Positions 61,554 through 64,000 of a stretch of DNA of 64,000 nt are shown piece after piece. Source of the stretch: Lentzea fradiae (GTDB taxonomy: Bacteria > Actinomycetota > Actinomycetes > Mycobacteriales > Pseudonocardiaceae); NCBI RefSeq assembly GCF_900100955.1, contig NZ_FNCC01000022.1, positions 1 through 64,000 on the forward strand, given 5' to 3'. Below the pieces are notes generated by a model. That model did not search any database, was not told the origin of the DNA, and saw only the letters and a program-made list of their open reading frames with translations. The first letter of the stretch is position 1. Every line of letters begins with the position of its first letter. The position numbers were made by a program, and so were the translations under genes.

Positions 61554-62692
61554 CGGACGAACGGCTCAGGCGCTGGCGGTTGTTGCTGGGGCCGAGCGCC
61601 GAAGAGGTGTCCGAGCTGGGCGAGGACGACCAACGGCGCGACAGCGCGCTCACGGGCCTCTACGGCGGTGGCGGTGACAGGGGCGCCGGTCTGGGTGCCA
61701 GCTCGCCGCAGCTGCACAGGTGGCTCGGCGACGTCCGCAAGTACTTCCCCACGTCCGTCGTGCAGGTGATGCAGCGCGACGCGGTCGAGAAGCTCGGGCT
61801 CAAGCAGCTGCTGCTCGAACCGGAGCTGCTGGAGGCCGTCGAGCCGGACGTGAACCTGGTCAGCACCCTGTTGCAGCTCTCCCGCGCCATCCCGGCCCGC
61901 ACCCGTGACACGGCGAAGGCCGTGGTGCGCAAGGTGGTCGAGGACATCGAACGACGGCTGACCGACCGGCTGGTCGAGGCCGTGCGCGGCGCCGTCGACC
62001 GCTCGAAGCGCACGCACCGCCCGCAGCTGCCGGACGTCGACTGGGCGACCACGATCAAGGCGAACCTGAAGAACTACCAGCCGCAGCACCGCACGGTCGT
62101 GGTCGAGGACCTCATCGGGCACCGCCGGCGCAACCGGACCGCGGCGATGCGGGACGTCGTGCTGCTCGTCGACCAGTCCGGCTCGATGGCGGACTCACTG
62201 GTGCACGCGGCCGTCCTCGGCTCCGCGCTCGCCTCGATCCGGTCGGTCTCGACGCGGCTCGTCGTGTTCGACACCGAGGTGGCGGACCTGACCGACCAGC
62301 TCAGCGACCCGGTGGACCTGCTGTTCAGCGCCCAGCTCGGCGGCGGCACGGACATCAACCGCGCGGTCGCGTACGCGCAGACGCTGGTCCGCAGGCCCAC
62401 CGACACCGTCGTGGTGATCATCAGCGACCTGTACGAGGGCGGGTCGGAGTCCGAGCTGCTGCGGCGGGTCCGCGAACTGGTCGCGAGCGGCGTCACGGTC
62501 GTGAACCTGCTCGCGCTCAGCGACTCCGGCACGCCCGCCTACGACCACGAGCTGGCCGCGAAGCTGCACGCGCTGGGCGCGCCCGCGTTCGCCTGCACGC
62601 CCGACAAGTTCCCCGAGCTGCTGGCGGCGGCGCTGCGCAAGGACGACCTCACGCAGTGGGCGGAGGCGGAAGGCATCGCGACGGGCCGTTAG
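61550..62692 (+). CDS. VWA-domain protein, probable partner of the MoxR ATPase
   Basis: A 380-residue protein. The N-terminal half (about 1-195) is helical and charged, containing PQLHRWLGDVRKYFP and the KANLKNYQ segment. The C-terminal von Willebrand A domain (about 200-370) has a complete MIDAS: DQSGSMADS, the Thr in GGGTDINRA and ISDLYEGG. Such VWA proteins accompany YehL-type MoxR ATPases together with DUF5682, DUF5691 and SWIM proteins. Here it sits about 8 kb from that operon, starting in an ATGA overlap with the IclR gene. Confidence 0.9.
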   Translation: MTDERLRRWRLLLGPSAEEVSELGEDDQRRDSALTGLYGGGGDRGAGLGASSPQLHRWLGDVRKYFPTSVVQVMQRDAVEKLGLKQLLLEPELLEAVEPDVNLVSTLLQLSRAIPARTRDTAKAVVRKVVEDIERRLTDRLVEAVRGAVDRSKRTHRPQLPDVDWATTIKANLKNYQPQHRTVVVEDLIGHRRRNRTAAMRDVVLLVDQSGSMADSLVHAAVLGSALASIRSVSTRLVVFDTEVADLTDQLSDPVDLLFSAQLGGGTDINRAVAYAQTLVRRPTDTVVVIISDLYEGGSESELLRRVRELVASGVTVVNLLALSDSGTPAYDHELAAKLHALGAPAFACTPDKFPELLAAALRKDDLTQWAEAEGIATGR

Positions 62693-62696
62693 GCCG

Positions 62697-63164
62697 TCAG
62701 CGCTCGACGACCCGGCCGCGGGTGAGGAACGCGAGCCCGCGCGTCATGGCCACCACGTGCCCGCGCTCGTCCGGCCCGGCGATCCAGATCCGCCCGGTGT
62801 GCCGGACGAGCACGCGCGCCCGTTCCGGCAGCTCGGGCAGCCGCAGGTCGTTCTCCGAGTCGGCGACCCGCAGGTACGCCTGACGCCCGATCCGCTTGCC
62901 CGGCACGAACCGGACGCTCACCGGGCGCCACGGGAAGCGTTCGAGCAGGGCGACCGTGCGGCCGCGGGTGAAGAAGTGCCGCAGCCCCGGCACGGCCAGT
63001 TCGAGCACGATCGGCACCGACAGCACGGTGAGCCAGATCCACCCGATCCACAGCACGACGCCGAGCACGGCGAGGGCGAAGAGGATGTGACCGACCGCGC
63101 GCCGGTCCGCCCGCGCTAGGCAGGTGTCGCTCCACGCCGTGGTCACGTGCACGTCCACTGACAT
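62697..63164 (-). CDS. Small membrane protein, paralogue of the next gene
   Basis: A 155-residue protein with two adjacent hydrophobic segments (about 25-55, containing ALAVLGVVLWIGWIWLTVL). A cytoplasmic C-terminal half follows with two or three beta-like segments, including RIWIAGPDERGHVVAMTRGL (about 124-143). The plan matches the neighbour at 63179-63643 (VWFVPPDARGN segment), so they are tandem paralogues. Family and function are not recognised. The start is ATG 63164. It converges on the VWA gene with 4 nt between. Confidence 0.75.
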   Translation of the reverse strand: MSVDVHVTTAWSDTCLARADRRAVGHILFALAVLGVVLWIGWIWLTVLSVPIVLELAVPGLRHFFTRGRTVALLERFPWRPVSVRFVPGKRIGRQAYLRVADSENDLRLPELPERARVLVRHTGRIWIAGPDERGHVVAMTRGLAFLTRGRVVER

Positions 63165-63178
63165 TTCCCGCTACTTGA

Positions 63179-63643
63179 TCAACGAAACACTCGGGCGGAA
63201 ATGAGTCGCGGAACTCCCCTGAACGTCACAACGGTGTTCCCCCGTGCGTCGGGCGGGACGAACCACACCCGGCGGTGCCGCGCGATCCTCCCGCGCAGCA
63301 GCGGACCGACCCTCAGGGACAGCAGCAGCGGCGGCTTCGTGAGCACCACGAGCCTGCCGCCCTCCCACCTCGCGTGCGCGAAGATCCACGGTTCCCCCTC
63401 CGGCAACCGCACAGGTCGCCGCCTCGTCACCCACCACAGCACCGCCGCGGCGAAGAACAGCAGGACCAGCGCCACCGGCGACGACCAGGACCACGCGAGC
63501 ACCGCCACGAACTGGAGCAGGAAGGCCACACCGGCGAGCACCGTCCACACCAGGGCGCGCCTGCTCGCCCGGTCGACGCAGTGCCGGGTCCACCGATCGT
63601 CGAGCGCCGTCACCTCGGTGGACGGCTTGCTGGGCACGACCAC
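63179..63643 (-). CDS. Small membrane protein, paralogue of the previous gene
   Basis: A 154-residue protein with the same layout as its neighbour: a polar N-terminus with RWTRHCVDRASRRALVW, two transmembrane helices (about 32-50 and 55-72), then a beta-rich cytoplasmic part ending in FVPPDARGNTVVTFRGVPRL. Residues surrounding the conserved W-I/F-x-x-P-D-x-R-G pattern suggest a PH-like or binding fold, but no family is recognised. It starts at GTG 63643. The 14-nt gap to its paralogue indicates one transcript. Confidence 0.75.
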   Translation of the reverse strand: MVVPSKPSTEVTALDDRWTRHCVDRASRRALVWTVLAGVAFLLQFVAVLAWSWSSPVALVLLFFAAAVLWWVTRRRPVRLPEGEPWIFAHARWEGGRLVVLTKPPLLLSLRVGPLLRGRIARHRRVWFVPPDARGNTVVTFRGVPRLISARVFR

Positions 63644-63687
63644 CCGTTCAAGGTACAGGTGATCCTTCCCTTGGGGAGAGGCACTAA

Positions 63688-63703
63688 GTTAGGCTCGCCT
63701 AAC
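63688..63703 (+). promoter_or_regulatory. Iron box (DmdR/IdeR-type operator)
   Basis: GTTAGGCTCGCCTAAC is a perfect 16-bp palindrome of the TTAGG-N-CCTAA class bound by Fe2+-loaded DmdR1/IdeR. It ends 17 nt before the GTG at 63720 and should repress that gene when iron is plentiful. Confidence 0.85.
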
Positions 63704-63719
63704 CACAGGAGGTGGAGCG

Positions 63720-64000
63720 GTGACCGACATCCAGACCAGGCGTCCACCGGCGCCGCACGCGGCGGAGCGCGCCCGCACCATCGCCGCCCGCGGCGGTCAG
63801 GCCGCACTGCTCCCCCAGGCCGGCACCCGCACGAGCCCGCTGCTGCACCACGTGCACCCGTGCGGCACCACGCTCCTGCTGCTGCCCGAGGAGCACCCGC
63901 TGGTGGGGCAGCTCTGGCAGGCGCCGCGCACCGAGGTGACGGCGATGCTGGAGATCGCCGACCAGGCCCCGGTGGCGTTGCGCGAACCCGTCCGCGGCCT
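63720..64000 (+). CDS. DUF2470-like iron-regulated protein (3' end outside window)
   Basis: The first 93 codons are visible. The N-terminus (PHAAERARTIAARGGQAALL) and LLHHVHPCGTTLLLLPEEHPLV (about 42-63, key HHVH and PEEHPLV) match the start of actinobacterial proteins that carry a C-terminal DUF2470 domain, relatives of haem-degrading or pyridoxamine-oxidase-fold proteins. AGGAGG precedes the GTG. The iron box directly upstream suggests expression under iron limitation and a role in iron or haem metabolism. The assignment is provisional because the defining domain is not in the window. Confidence 0.7.
   Translation, partial: MTDIQTRRPPAPHAAERARTIAARGGQAALLPQAGTRTSPLLHHVHPCGTTLLLLPEEHPLVGQLWQAPRTEVTAMLEIADQAPVALREPVRG

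Overview
The window is dense, GC-rich (roughly 70%) actinobacterial chromosome with many GTG starts and few gaps. It carries a Bpa-type proteasome activator, galactofuranan genes (glf, glfT1, wzm, wzt), a DevR/DevS-type two-component pair, an IdeR/DmdR-type iron box and a chaplin-like surface protein. Several blocks match M. tuberculosis neighbourhoods from memory: quinone oxidoreductase, class V aminotransferase, bpa, wzm/wzt, glfT1 (around Rv3777-Rv3783), and serS, septum-formation protein, zincin, phosphatase, pheA (Rv3834c-Rv3838c). A member of the Pseudonocardiales (Lentzea/Saccharothrix/Actinosynnema type) is the best guess; the genus is inference. No IS, prophage, CRISPR array, tRNA or rRNA was seen.

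Layout. 1-9.4 kb: a partial MarR regulator, a secreted 5'-nucleotidase, two secreted surface proteins (one chaplin-like), a zinc metallopeptidase, a secreted M28 aminopeptidase, a GNAT enzyme, a quinone oxidoreductase and a methyltransferase. 9.4-32.5 kb: a cell-envelope polysaccharide region with a class V aminotransferase homologue, bpa, a TylF-like methyltransferase, wzm-wzt-glfT1, a CUT1 sugar ABC transporter, glf, further GT2/GT4 glycosyltransferases, two acyltransferases, a DUF6541 membrane protein, a flippase, a GT2-DUF2304 pair, a galE-type epimerase and a HAD phosphatase. 32.6-42.5 kb: an LLM oxidoreductase, lhgO, serS, a YjfL/YjfC/YjfM-type trio, the septum-formation/zincin pair, phosphatase-pheA, a macro-domain protein and a GNAT. 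Between the last two lies a phased array of DnaA-box-like 9-mers.

42.6-51.6 kb: a DevR-like response regulator converges on a cydA-cydB-cydDC-histidine kinase operon. A perfect DevR-type palindrome lies upstream of cydA, which suggests a hypoxia circuit controlling cytochrome bd and its own sensor kinase. A yybP-ykoY-like (Mn2+) riboswitch precedes a TMEM165/GDT1 transporter. A MarR/cupin divergon with two operators follows.

51.6-64 kb: a tightly overlapped SWIM - DUF5691 - MoxR ATPase - DUF5682 operon, whose likely VWA partner lies about 8 kb away behind a tyrosine/homogentisate operon (hmgA divergent from an unknown gene - fahA - iclR). Two tandem paralogous membrane proteins follow, then an iron-box gene cut by the window edge. 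The points most worth following are the split MoxR/VWA system, the DevR box with the kinase inside the cyd operon, the GC palindromes (one inside cydDC in frame) and the DnaA-box array.
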